Assembly (NCBI GenBank): GCA_036874045.1
Contig: CM072344.1
Span: 9,024,501-9,088,500, forward strand
Source: Cymodocea nodosa
Lineage: Eukaryota; Streptophyta; Magnoliopsida; Alismatales; Cymodoceaceae
Direction: 5' to 3'
Length of the DNA stretch: 64,000 nucleotides
Positions 22,723 to 33,609 of the stretch are shown here, piece by piece (position 1 is the first letter of the stretch; each line of letters opens with the position of its first letter). Under the pieces are notes generated by a model that was not told the origin of the DNA, made no database searches, and saw only the letters and a list, made by a program, of their open reading frames with translations. Both the position numbers and the translations under genes were made by a program.

Positions 22723-25466
22723 ATGACTAATATAAAAGGGTTAAGTGCAATTTTATGTTGTCACCACATATATTTAGAAGAGAATGCTAAACCAGTTAGA
22801 ATTCCTAAGAGGAGATTAAATCCAAACCTTAAAGAAGTAGTTAGGAAAGAAATAGTGAAATGGTTAGATAATGACATAATTTATCCTATTTCTGATAGCT
22901 CATGGGTTAGTCCAATCCATGTAGTTCCCAAGAAATCGAGATTAGGAGTTATTAGGAATGAAAGTTAGGACTTGATACCTACTAGAATTCAATCAGGCTA
23001 GAGAGTGTGTATAGTCTATAGAAAGCTGAATGTTGTGACTAGGAAAGATCATTTTCCCTTACCTTTCATAGATCAAATGCTAGAGAAATTAGCAAGGCAA
23101 GAATATTTTTATTTCCTAGACAGGTATTCAGGATATAACCAAGTGCTAGTAGCATTAGAGGATCAAGAGAAAACAACTTTCACCTGTCCTAATGGAACTT
23201 ATGCTTTTAAGAAAAAGTCATTTGGATTATGTAATGCACCAGCTACCTTTCAAAGGTGTATGTAGGGCATATTCACTAGAATGTCTAAAGATTTTTTAGA
23301 AATATTTATAGATGATTTTACTGTTTATGGAACTTCATATGAAGTGTGTTTAAACAATTTAGACCAAGTATTAAAATGCTGTGTGGAAAAAAGTCTAGTT
23401 CTAAATTGGGAAAAATGTCATTTCATGGTTAAACAAGGAATAGTCTTGGGACATGTTGTTTCAAAGAAAGGGTTGGAAATAGATAAAGCTAAAATAGAAG
23501 TAATTTCTAATCTACCAGAACCTAAATCAGTAAAAGATATTAGATCATTTCTAGGACATGCTAGATTTTATAGAAGATTTATTAAAGATTTCAGCAAAAT
23601 AGCTAGACCTTTAACTAATCTATTAAAAGTTGCCCATTTAACTTTGATAAAAATTGCAAAGAAGCATTTTTCAAGCTTAAAACTATCTTAATCTCAACTC
23701 CTATAATACAAGCACCTGATTGGAGCCATCCATTTGAATTAATGTGTGATGCATCTGATTTTGCTGTAGGAGCAGTGTTGGGACAGAAGATAGAAAAATC
23801 TCCTAGAGTGATTCATTATGCAAGCAAAACTTTAAATGATGCTCAAGTTAATTATACAACTACTTAAAAAGAGCTGTTAGTTATTGTGTTTGCCTTAGAA
23901 AAATTTAGATCATATTTAATTGGAGCTAAAGTGATAGTATACACGGATCATTCAGCTTTAAAACACCTAATAACAGAGAAAGAGACTAAACCTAGATTGA
24001 TCCAATGGATATTATTATTACAAGAATTTGATCTAGAAATTAAAGATAAAAAAGGTTGTGAGAATGTAGTAGCAGATCATTTATCAATATTACAAATAGA
24101 AAAATCAAATATTGAAATTAAAGATAATTTTCCTGATGAACAGTTAATGACCATCAACACAATGCCTTGGTATGCAGACATAGTTAATTACTTAGTTATT
24201 GATTTAACACCTAAGGATTGGAATAGATAGGATAAGAAATTGTTCTTTTCAAGAGTAAAATATTACTATTGGGAAGACCCATACTTATTTAAGAAATGTC
24301 CTAATCTGGTTTTAAGGACGTGTATTCTAGAAACTAAATATTAGAGCATATTATCATTCTACCATGACCAAGCATGTGGAGGGCATTTTGGTTTAGGAAA
24401 AGCTGCTGCCAAAATTCTGCAATGTGGATTTTATTGGCCAACACTATTCAAAAATGCTCATAAATATTGCTTAAGTTATTTAAGATGTCAACAAATAGGA
24501 AGAATATCAAAGAGGAATATGATGCCTCTTAATCCTATTGTTGAGGTTGAAATCTTTGATGTGTGGGGAATAGATTTTATGGGTCCATTTCCTATGTCTA
24601 ATCAATTTAATTATATATTGTTGGGAGTGGATTATGTATCTAAATGGATAGAAGTTATTCCTACAAAAACTAATGACAACAAAGTGGTACATTTTATAAG
24701 AACTAATATAATTGCTAGATTTGGAATACCTAAAGCTATTATCAATGATAGAGGAACTCATTTCTGTAATAGAAGTTTTGAAGCCTTAATGAAGAAATAT
24801 AGAGTAAATCACAAAATTGCAACATCATATCATCTGTAAACAAGTGGACAAGTAGAAAGTGCAAACAAACAAATTAAGTTAATCTTAGAAAAAGTAGTAA
24901 ATCCTACTAAAAAAGATTGGGCTAATAGATTAATAGATGCACTTTGGGCTTATAGAACTGCTTATAAGACAAGCTTAGGTATGTCACCTTTCAGGCTAGT
25001 ATATGGAAAAAGTTGTCATTTACCAACTAAAATTGAACATAAAGCTTATTGGGCAATAAAAACTCTGAACACTAATTTAAATCAAGTTGCTGAAAATAGG
25101 AAAATGCAATTGATTGAATTAAAAGAATTTCATAATGAAGCTTATTCGAAAACTATAAGAGAAAAAGAGAAAATGAAGTTTTGGCATGACAAGAAAATTA
25201 TTCCAAAAACCTTTGAAATAGGATAAGAAGTATACCTTTACATGACTAGACTCCATAACCATCTAGGAAAATTAAGATCTAGATGGGCAGGACCTTACAT
25301 AATTCGAAATATTTATTCCTATGGAGCTATTGAAATTGAAAATCCTAAAAATTAGAATATATTTAAAGTAAATGGATAAAGACTTAGACCTATTTTGAAA
25401 ATACCAAAAAGTTCCTTTGGAATTATAGAAGAAGTAAGAGTAGAGGACTACTCGAGCTTTACTTAG
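22723..25466 (+). pseudogene. Gypsy G1 pol: RT, RNase H, integrase
   Basis: RT blocks: RVCIVYRKLN (about 23005), FLDRYSGYNQ (about 23117), FGLCNAPATFQRCM and the catalytic FIDDF at 23305-23319. A frameshift near 23640 precedes RNase H (MCDASDFAVGAVLGQ, about 23740; [10 protein letters not shown], about 23938). Integrase has its zinc-binding His/Cys region (CGGHFGLGK ... YCLSYLRCQQ, 24370-24495) and core (WGIDFMGPFP, about 24563; NDRGTHFC, about 24745; SGQVESANKQ, about 24843). It ends about 25466 without a chromodomain, as in Athila/Tat. Stops such as TAG for Trp in SGWRVC show decay. Confidence 0.88.
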
Positions 25467-25937
25467 AAATTATCTATAGTAATGTGTTAGTTATATAAAA
25501 AAAAAAAAAAACCTATTTAAACATAGTCACGATTCAACCGAAAGAAATTATCGGTTTTACTGAAACATATATTAAAAGAAAAAAATCATTGCGGTTCAAC
25601 CGATAGGATCCATCGATCTAACAAAAACATAAAAACATAAAAAAATCTAGATATTATATTAAGTAAAAATGTCGATTTTACCGAAGCATAGTATCAGTTC
25701 AACCGGTAGAAGAAAAAAAAAAGAGTATTTAATTTCGGTTCAACCGAGGAATATAACGATTTGACTGAAATGCTAAAATGTTGAAAAATTAAGAGTTGGT
25801 TTGACCAAAAATTCTTCGCTTTAGACCGAAGTAAAAACTATTATTATAAGTATTTTTATTAGTTATAACTTTACAAAAAGTCTGTTAAGTTACACTTAAC
25901 TCAACGAACTTACTCCGTTGAGTCTAGGATAAGTTAA
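25467..25937 (+). other. G1 spacer after integrase, with a third class of short inverted motifs
   Basis: No gene. It starts with a run of A (about 25499-25511). An array of inverted CGGTT motifs follows at about 25520-25850: GGTTCAACCG, TCGGTTTTACTGAA and their complements recur at least six times. Then come GTTGAG-type motifs (25875-25925), in which the solo Copia-A LTR is inserted. Confidence 0.6.
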
Positions 25938-27584
25938 TGTTGAGTATTTTATTTTGATGATGTGTGCTGAATGAAAGTAATCATATTTGCTCAATTACTA
26001 TTGCTTGTGAAAAGAAATTAACAACATCAATTAATACAGAAAAAGCTTACTGATATAAATACATGTCTGTATTGGATCTGAAATTATACTAAGTTAATAA
26101 CTAGTCGTTTCATTGCATTAATTTCTCATTTAACTAAACATTAAGTTAACGTGTGTTTTTATTGAAAAGCATGATATGTTTCAAAGTTATATCTTCTGTA
26201 TCATGAACAATGCACGTTTAGATAACTTGTTAAGTTAGAGTTTTGTTCGTATAGAGGTCACGTGAGAACTCGTTAAGTTAGAGGCTTAAAGGTTAAAATA
26301 GGTCATGTGAGAACTCGTTAAGTTAGTGAGTAAAAGAAGAGACGAACTCGTTAAGTTAGTGTTGTACACGTAGTGAAATTATAAGTTACGAATGTTATAT
26401 TGTATTACGTGAGGTGCACATGTTTAACTCGTTAAGTTAACATAACTAAACGCATTGAGTTGCTATATTAAACACTAAGGCAACGTGTTAGGTTAGCGTT
26501 ATAAAAACTTAAGTTGTTATTTTTGCACATGGTAAAATTCTTATTATAAAAACATTTGTTTATTACTAGTTTGTTGAGTTATCTGTAACACAATGGAGAT
26601 GGTTCGTTGAGTTAGCGTAACACCACAGTGATGGTTCGTTGAGTTAGTGTAACATGACAGACTTTGTTCGTTGAGTTAGCTACAGTACTTGTCACGTGAA
26701 TTGGCACATGAGGAACTCGTTAAGTTAGAAACGTTAAGTTAATATCTACTTGTGTTACTCGTTTAGTTAACATTAAAGTAACGACTTATTATTACACTTA
26801 ATGAAAAATTTTGGACGAGAAAGTTTATTTTGCAGGAAATTTTTCAGAGATCTAGGATTGATGATTAAAGAAAATTCGAAATGTAAACGTGGGTCAAAAC
26901 ATGTGTATTTCGATGAAGGAAAAAGAAAAGACGTGAAGAAGTGGAAAACTGGTAGTGATTAAACATGGAGGATATGCTTGAAATGCAGATACAGTATAAA
27001 AGGCGTAGAGTTCTCGTTGATCAAACTATCCCTGCACACCAAACGAAAAATCTTTTCAAGGATCCAAAACACTTTTCAGGGAAAAGCTCTCAGGTCAAAG
27101 AAAATCTAGTGAAGCAAATAAAGTCAGATTTATGTCACTAAAAATCTAAAGTATCAAATAGAAGAAAATTCAGTGAAGTAGAAAAAGGTAAGATTTATGT
27201 CATTGAAGATCTGAAGTATCAGGAAAAAGCAAATTCGGTGAAGTAGAAAAAGACAAGATATTCGTCATTGCAGAATTGCTGAAGAAGAAAAAGAAGAAGA
27301 AGAAGAAGAAAGATCTCAAATAGGGAGAAATGTTTTAAATTCCGTAAATTAGTTTTCTTTGTTTGTAGTTATGAAATTGTATAGATAAAACATGGTATTG
27401 ATATATAATTGCATCTACAATTTCAGAGGAGAATTGAATTATATATTGTAATTGAAACCTTGAATAAAAATGATTTTATGAAAATAGTGTCTTGACTTGT
27501 TTTTAAGTTTTGAAGTTTCAATTTTAATCAAAAAAGTTGAAAAACACAATTCACCTCTCTCTTGTGTAGCCATACGATCCTATA
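25938..27584 (+). repeat. Solo LTR of Copia-A
   Basis: A 1,647-base LTR starting TGTTGAGTATTTT and ending CCTATA (the usual CCTACA with one change). It is flanked by GTTAA at 25933-25937 and 27585-27589. No internal region is present, so it is a remnant of LTR-LTR recombination. It carries the G-box/AACTCGTTAAGTTAG array at about 26220-26730 and a TATA box. Confidence 0.92.
26995..27003 (+). promoter_or_regulatory. TATA box in the solo Copia-A LTR
   Basis: TATAAAAGG at the position conserved in all Copia-A LTRs of this window. Confidence 0.7.
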
Positions 27585-27850
27585 GTTAACGAACTTACCC
27601 TGTTGAGTTAACTATAACTCAACAGAGTACTATAGTTAAGTCCATAGACTTAGTCTGTGGAGTTAACTATAATTCCATGGCGAGGTAAATGAGAGAGCGA
27701 GAGTTTGCGCGGGAAAATGACCCAATTACTCACTAAAACTTAAGATTTATTTATACTAAAACTTAAGATTTGGGGGCATTATCCATATACTCATTTAGAA
27801 CTTATAACAATAGAGATCAGAGTGATTCTGTTCCGTTCCATCACACCACG
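27585..27850 (+). other. G1 palindrome cluster ahead of the extra ORF
   Basis: A perfect inverted repeat lies at 27600-27625: 11-base arms (CTGTTGAGTTA and its complement) around ACTA. A weaker unit follows near 27655-27680 (GGAGTTA, ACTA, TAATTCC). Then ACTAAAACTTAAGATTT occurs twice (about 27732 and 27755). The extra ORF begins shortly after. Confidence 0.7.
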
Positions 27851-30096
27851 ATGACAAAGATGACACCAGAGTTCTGGGAGGAGATAGACACCACAAGATT
27901 TCTCAGAGAGTTAGAAGAATGGCACATGCGACAAAAGATCAGGAGCACAACTCTAAAGAAAGAACTCCAAAAGGTAGAATCTAACATTTTCTACTGGAGG
28001 AAAGTTTTGGTAGATTTAAGTATTACTATACCCCAAATTGTGGAGACGAGGATTAAGGTAGTAACGGAAGTTGTAGTGAACAGAGAAAGGAGAATCAGGC
28101 CAAATAATGAAGTTGCCCTAGAACTGATTTGATGCAAGTCTAGATTATGGTTTGTGCGCCATATTGGAGGACATGCCTGGTGGGCAATCTAGGAACAACA
28201 GAGGAAAGTAGTTGAAGAACCTATAGTTGAAGAGCTGGCTGCTGAAAAACCAATAATTGAGGAACAGCAGCTAGGACCTTCAAATCCACCAATAGAGCCA
28301 TTACGAAGAGTAACTTTTGCTTACCCAAGAACTGAAGAAGAAGATAAAGTGTTTGCAATCTTGGTCAAAACAGCAAAAGACCAAGGAGATGATGAAGAAA
28401 TGGCTATAGCCAAGGCACATATTTTGTATGATGTCATAAAGAAAAGAAGGGCCGAAAAATATTAAAGGCCTAGTATAAAATAAAAGTAGAACAACATCAG
28501 GAGGCAGCTAGATCAAGGGTTGCCAGAGAAGCTGAAGCTAGTCCTTCAAGACCAGTAATTATAGAAAAGGTTAAATAGGAAGAGCCAGTACCTGTGGCTC
28601 GAGGGCCTGTAGAGCCCATTTTTGTAGATTTATTCTCAGAAGAGGAAGAGGAAGACTAGACACAATTAATTAGAAGAAGGAAAGGAAAAGAGATAGTGTT
28701 TGAACCTCAAGAAGAGATTAAATCTGAGATGATAATATCAAAAGGGCCTATAGAGCCGATTTTTGTAGACCTGCTATCTGAATCTAAGGATGAGCAGGAG
28801 CAGCAGCAGCAAGAGCAAAGAAAAGAAGAAAAGCAGGCTAAAACTAATCTGCAGCCTGTACAAATAAAAGATACTAAAATTAGAGTAGAAGTTGATTTGC
28901 CCTTGACTCCATCCCAATCTGCCATAGAATTAGAAAGAACAATGACAATGCAGATTGGTAGTCAGGAGAAAGAAGAAAGAGAAGAAATTGAACAAGAAGT
29001 TGAACAAGAGCATATGGAATAAAAAGGAAATATCTCGATAGATTCCACTAAAGAGCAAGAGACTCTTCAGCAAATTTTGGAAAGAATTCAAGAAAGAAGA
29101 GTGGAGAGTTCTAACGGCTCACCACCATAGACAAAAGCAAAAGCAAAAAGGCTAGAATCTCTAGATCATTTCCAACAAAGTCAAGTTTAGCACATGGAAG
29201 AGGAAAATCAAGAACAAACCCCTCTAGAGCAACAAATTCAAATTTTTGACCTGACTGAAGCAACAGTTTTGAATGAAGTACACTTTTGGAGTTAGGAAGC
29301 AAATAATAAATATCAAGAGATTAGGGGTTATGATAATCTTTACAGTAGACCAGTAAATTGGGACGGTATGTAGGAAATCAAAGAATTATTTGAGTTCTAG
29401 GGTCTATTGTAATTTATTTCTCAACAAAAATGGCATGCAGTATACGAAAATCTAGTACCCTATTTCTATGCAAATTTAAGAGAAGAAGAAAGACAATTAA
29501 TTTCCAACGTGGAGCAAGCTAATGTACAAACAACACTAGAGCTTCTCCACAACATTTTAGGATTGAAAAATGAAGGGAAAGAAATTTTGGAAAGCACAAC
29601 TACTGTGGAATGGACAGAACAGGAAATCAAGGACAGTTTAGTTATCAATCCTAGTGTGCCATTACTAAACAAACTGAAGCACTTAAATGGGAAAGCATAC
29701 ATGGTAGCTAACATTTTGATTAAAAATGTTTACCAACGACAAGGTCATGATATTGAACTAAGTCAGTTTGTCAAGTGGGCCACATATGCAGTTGTGAATA
29801 GAATTCAAATAAATTAGTCTTTAGTTTTTATCTCCAAGTTAAGAGCAGCAAAGAAGAAAGTATTTTATGGAAATCTGATTCCACTACTAATGGTAGATAA
29901 TAATGATTTAACAAAATGGGCATTCAAAAGGATAAGATCAAGAACCATTTCAGTGAAAGAATATAGAAATTATGTTGCTGTTGAAATGACTGTACCTTCT
30001 GGAGGCATTACAGGAACTGTTGAGAGGATAAATCAATTAAAGCAACAACTAAAAGAGCTCCAAAAGGAAGTAGATAAACTTAGGAGAAAGGACTAA
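27851..30096 (+). pseudogene. Gypsy G1 extra ORF (same domain type as the Copia-A extra ORF)
   Basis: About 750 codons between integrase and gag. The ATG at 27851 (MTKMTPEFWEEI) is chosen because it opens the longest conserved-looking start. The N-terminus is helical (FLRELEEWHMRQKIR). A Glu/Gln-rich middle contains two copies of GPIEPIFVDL-like text (about 28604 and 28746). The C-terminal domain runs from ELFEF (about 29384) through PYFYANLREEER, KHLNGKAYMVANILIKNVYQRQGHD and AVVNRIQIN to a coiled coil (INQLKQQLKELQKEVDKLRR). It matches the Copia-A extra ORF in size, layout and several positions (FEF.GL, YANL/YSNL, INRIQINW-like). Frameshifts and stops disable it. The function is unknown. 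Confidence 0.7.
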
Positions 30097-30800
30097 TTGT
30101 ATTGTTTGTCTACTTATTTGTATTGAAAAATATCTGACTAAATGTAAATGTAACTATTCATATAAATGAATGTTTGAATTTCAGATGTTTTTGAATTTGT
30201 GTTTGAGAATGATTGATATAATTGAGAGTTGTATTAAATATTATATAATTATTTAAAGATGTGCAAGACTGTTTAAAAGATTTACAAATTTTCTGAATGA
30301 CATGGTTAAATGCATGATAATTGGTTAATGCTGAAAATATCTGCATGCTGAAAAGTAAAATGTAAATTCTACACAAGAGGAAATGAACTGTAAGTTAAAT
30401 ATGCATATAATGTTCAGATTTAATGAGTTAGATTAGAAACTGCATTAATGACATGTATTTAACTTTATTTAAGTTGACAAAATGCAGGAGAAAAAAATAT
30501 AGAAGTTAATACGAGGAGTAAGTTTTAGAAATTTGCTAAGTGTTAACTCAACAAAGTAAGTCCGTTGAGTTAACATTAACTCCACGAGGTCAATAATAAA
30601 ATATAAGGTCACTCCATTGAGTTATTTGTAACTCAACGAGGTTAGTCCGTGGAGTTAGCAAATAGTAATCGAAGCTAGTCTATTGAGTTAACTATAACTC
30701 AACGAGGTTCATTCAGCCACGAACGAAACTTCATGGGTTCAGCGGTTACTGAAATTTAAAATTAGAAGTGAAACACGTATCTATAAAAGAGAACGAAGAT
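30097..30800 (+). other. G1 spacer with palindrome cluster ahead of the capsid gag
   Basis: No gene. The A+T-rich stretch to about 30530 has nothing recognisable. At 30545-30715 at least three GTTGAG-type inverted repeats occur, each with a four-base centre: about 30564-30585 (centre ACAT), 30617-30636 (TTTG) and 30683-30702 (ACTA). The gag ATG follows at 30801. Confidence 0.7.
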
Positions 30801-31994
30801 ATGGCTGCTCCACTAGAAAAACCATTAGGAGAAATTCTGTATCTTGAATTAGTTGATGAACCTTCATGTATTCAATTGCCAAACTTTGAGGGAGATAGGT
30901 TTGAATTGAAATCTAATTATATTAGCCAATTGCCACACTTTCATGGATTAGAAAGAGAGGATGCCTACTATTTCCTTAGAGAATTTAATGAAGTTTGTCA
31001 AATGATGAAAATGCCGAACATGAGTATTGATGCTATTAAACTTAGATATATCCCTTTTGCTTTAAAAGACACAGCTAAGAGATGGTTATGTACTCTATCG
31101 CCTAATTCAATTTCTGCATGGACTGAATTTTGCTTTGTTTTTCTGGAAAAATATTATCCAACTTATCAAACAATTAAAAAGAAAAAGGAAATATTAATGT
31201 GTAGCCAAAAATAGGGAGAATCATTCTAGAAATATTTTGAAAGATTTAAAGATTTACTGACTCAATGTCCACATCATGCAATGAGTAAAGCACAATTAAT
31301 AGGTATAATTTATGAAGGTATAGATGTTTCAACGAAATCTTTATTAGAATCTACTTGTCAGAATGGATTTTTAAAACTGTGTAGTGAAGAAGCATAGGCA
31401 TATTTAGAAAACTTTGCAAAAAGAACTGCACAATGGGAAAACTTAGCTGATGCTATTACAGATAAAAGAATATTACCAAGGGGAATGCATGAAATAAATT
31501 CAAGCACTATGCTTGAAGTTAAATTAACTAACTTAACAAAGAAAATAGAAGAGTTATCATTAAATCAAAAACTAGCAGAAAAGAATGCAAATGTTAATGA
31601 CTTAAATATTATTTATGCTAGAAACCAAAAAGATAACTTTGGAAATTCTTATAACCCTAATTGGAGAAATCACCTGAATCTATCTTGGAGAAACAATAAT
31701 TTTCACGGAGGAGAAAATATAAATGACAAAAATATAAGTTATAAAGCATTAATTAAACAAGGATCTAGAATAGAGAAGTTAGAAAAGATAATTCAATAAT
31801 TAAACAATCGTCTAGATCTTGTATTTGGAAATGTTGCCATTCAAAATCAAAATATGAATAGAAATATACCCCCTAGACAGAATGAATCAATAGAAATTAG
31901 ACCTACTAGAGGATTTCCAATGCAAGCAGTACCTAACCTTGTCAACAGAACTGTTAATGAAATTGATACCTCCTATGGGAGGGAAGCTAAATGA
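30801..31994 (+). pseudogene. Gypsy G1 capsid-type gag, located 3' of pol
   Basis: A 397-codon frame with no frameshift and several in-frame stops. It is a typical Athila/Tat gag capsid (Retrotrans_gag) domain: RFELKSNYISQLPHFHGLE (about 30898), IPFALKDTAKRWL, FLEKYYPTYQT, ERFKDLLTQCPHH and LENFAKRTAQWEN (to about 31440). After a helical stretch comes SYNPNWRNHLNLSW (about 31650). In related elements that motif follows a CCHC knuckle in the same protein; no knuckle is here, and one sits alone at the 5' end of the element instead. The ATG at 30801 gives MAAPLEKPLGE. The gene lies between the extra ORF and the F-box gene, an order I know of in no described gypsy lineage. Confidence 0.85.
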
Positions 31995-32151
31995 AGCAGT
32001 ATAACTAAAGTAACTATGTATAATATAGTAAGTAGAAAAGTATAAAAAGAAAAAATGTAAGTTTAATTGTAGTTAGTAATATCGTAGAGTTATTACTTAA
32101 CGAACTTAGTCCATTGAGTTATGACCTAACTCCATGAGGGTAAGTAAGTAG
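31995..32151 (+). other. G1 spacer with palindrome before the F-box gene
   Basis: Short noncoding stretch with one GTTGAG-type inverted repeat (32113-32136, five-base centre). It ends in GGTAAGTAAGTAG, which contains a splice-donor-like GTAAGT at 32140. The last five bases (AGTAG) are the Copia-B target duplication, and the spacer continues at 52494. Confidence 0.6.
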
Positions 32152-33558
32152 TGTTAGAACTCTAGTATTTTGATAATGCAAAAACCTGTGTGAGGAAATA
32201 TATTGTATTTCACAATGAAGATAGTGCAGCTAAAGTTCAGAAGGTAGATAAACAGAATTAGGTAGTTCAGAATTTATTGCTATAAAGCTATAAGAAAATC
32301 GGATAGTTACCAAGCCAAGTATCCGGAAAAAAGTTAATTTTTGGTAGGTTACAGGCTTAAGTATCCGAAGAGTAAAGCAGTAGAAATACCATCGGACAGT
32401 TAGAAGGATAACTATCCGAATTTACAAAGCCTTCAGAGAGTTAAATGATCAGATAGTTAAGGAAGATTGAATTTTTCGGTAAGTTAGAAAAGCTAACTAT
32501 TTGAAACTTAAGACATTCAATTTCCCACGTGTAGAAATCTAGAACAAAAGACTCAAGTGATTTTTCGGTGAGTTAGAATGCTAACTATCCGAAAAACAAG
32601 AATTTTCGGTGACTTACAGGTCTAACCATCCGAAACTTAAGTCAGTCTATTATACATGTGCTAAATTAGATAAAGTAGTCGGAATTTTAACGAAGGATTT
32701 TGGAGGATTACTGTAGCTAACTATTCGATAAGTTAAATAATAGTTCGGTAAGTTACAGTTGCAAGTATCCAATTAAATGACAGCTCATTGTACAACCTGA
32801 AATCCTACATGGCAAAAAGACTTAAGTGGTTTTTCGATGAGTTAAAGATGGTCTTCGGTGAGTTACACATATAACCATCTAAAAATCTAAGGGAATCGGA
32901 AGGTTGCTTATTGAACATCAGACAGAACGGTAACTTACTATTTTTGGGACTGCTACATATCTAGTACAGTAAAAAACATCCGTTGGAAGTAAATATGTTC
33001 GTTATACTTCTTGGTATATATATGAGAAGTAAAGAGAAGAAAAGAGATAGAGAAAACGAATATCATATTGTGTTGAGCTACACAAAAATTCCATATACAC
33101 TCTCAAGGTAGCAACATTCAAGAATACTCTTCAAGAGTCACTACAATAGAAAAGCTCCTTGTGCACAAACTCTAATAGAAAGTTCAAGTTGTTGGTTCGT
33201 GAGTTTCAACCTGAAAACTCATTGTTGGTTGAGAGCTTCAACCTGAAAGCTCAAAGACAAGTTGGTTGTTGAGCTTATACCTAAAAGCTCTAAGTGTTGG
33301 TTCTTGCTTCAACCTAAAAGCAAGTGTTGTAAGTACTTGACTACTTAGTGAAGCCCAAGTGTATCTTGGGGGTGGACTAGCCAAGTTGGTGAACCACCTA
33401 AAAATTGCTGTATGTTCCTTTCTTCTTACTATTGTGCATCGTCTTTAATTTAGTTCTATACTCTATTTAATAGAATCAGTTGATTCTAAATTAAGAGAAG
33501 TAAAAAATTACACACCTTCACCATTCACCCCCCTCTAGTGAGCCTATCGATCCTAACA
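32152..33558 (+). repeat. 5' LTR of Copia-B
   Basis: Starts TGTTAGAACTC, ends ATCCTAACA; 1,407 bases. U3 is mostly an array of about eight palindromic units (32299-32885) of the form TTCGG-N3-AGTTA-like arm, usually a four-base centre, then a TAACT-N3-CCGAA-like arm. The 3' LTR is 42 bases longer because of one extra stretch at about 51361-51402. GTTGGTT...GAGCTT-type short repeats occur near the end (33190-33330). Confidence 0.92.
33015..33022 (+). promoter_or_regulatory. TATA-like box in the Copia-B 5' LTR
   Basis: TATATATA, followed by a purine-rich stretch. The same sequence is in the 3' LTR near 51945. It is the likely promoter just after the U3 palindrome array. Confidence 0.5.
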
Positions 33559-33560
33559 AT

Positions 33561-33573
33561 TGGTATCAGAGCC
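33561..33573 (+). other. Primer-binding site of Copia-B
   Basis: TGGTATCAGAGCC lies two bases after the 5' LTR. It is complementary to the 3' end of plant initiator tRNA-Met, the usual copia primer. Confidence 0.95.
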
Positions 33574-33609
33574 TGGTTAATCCATTATAAGATTTAACAA
33601 TATGGATTT

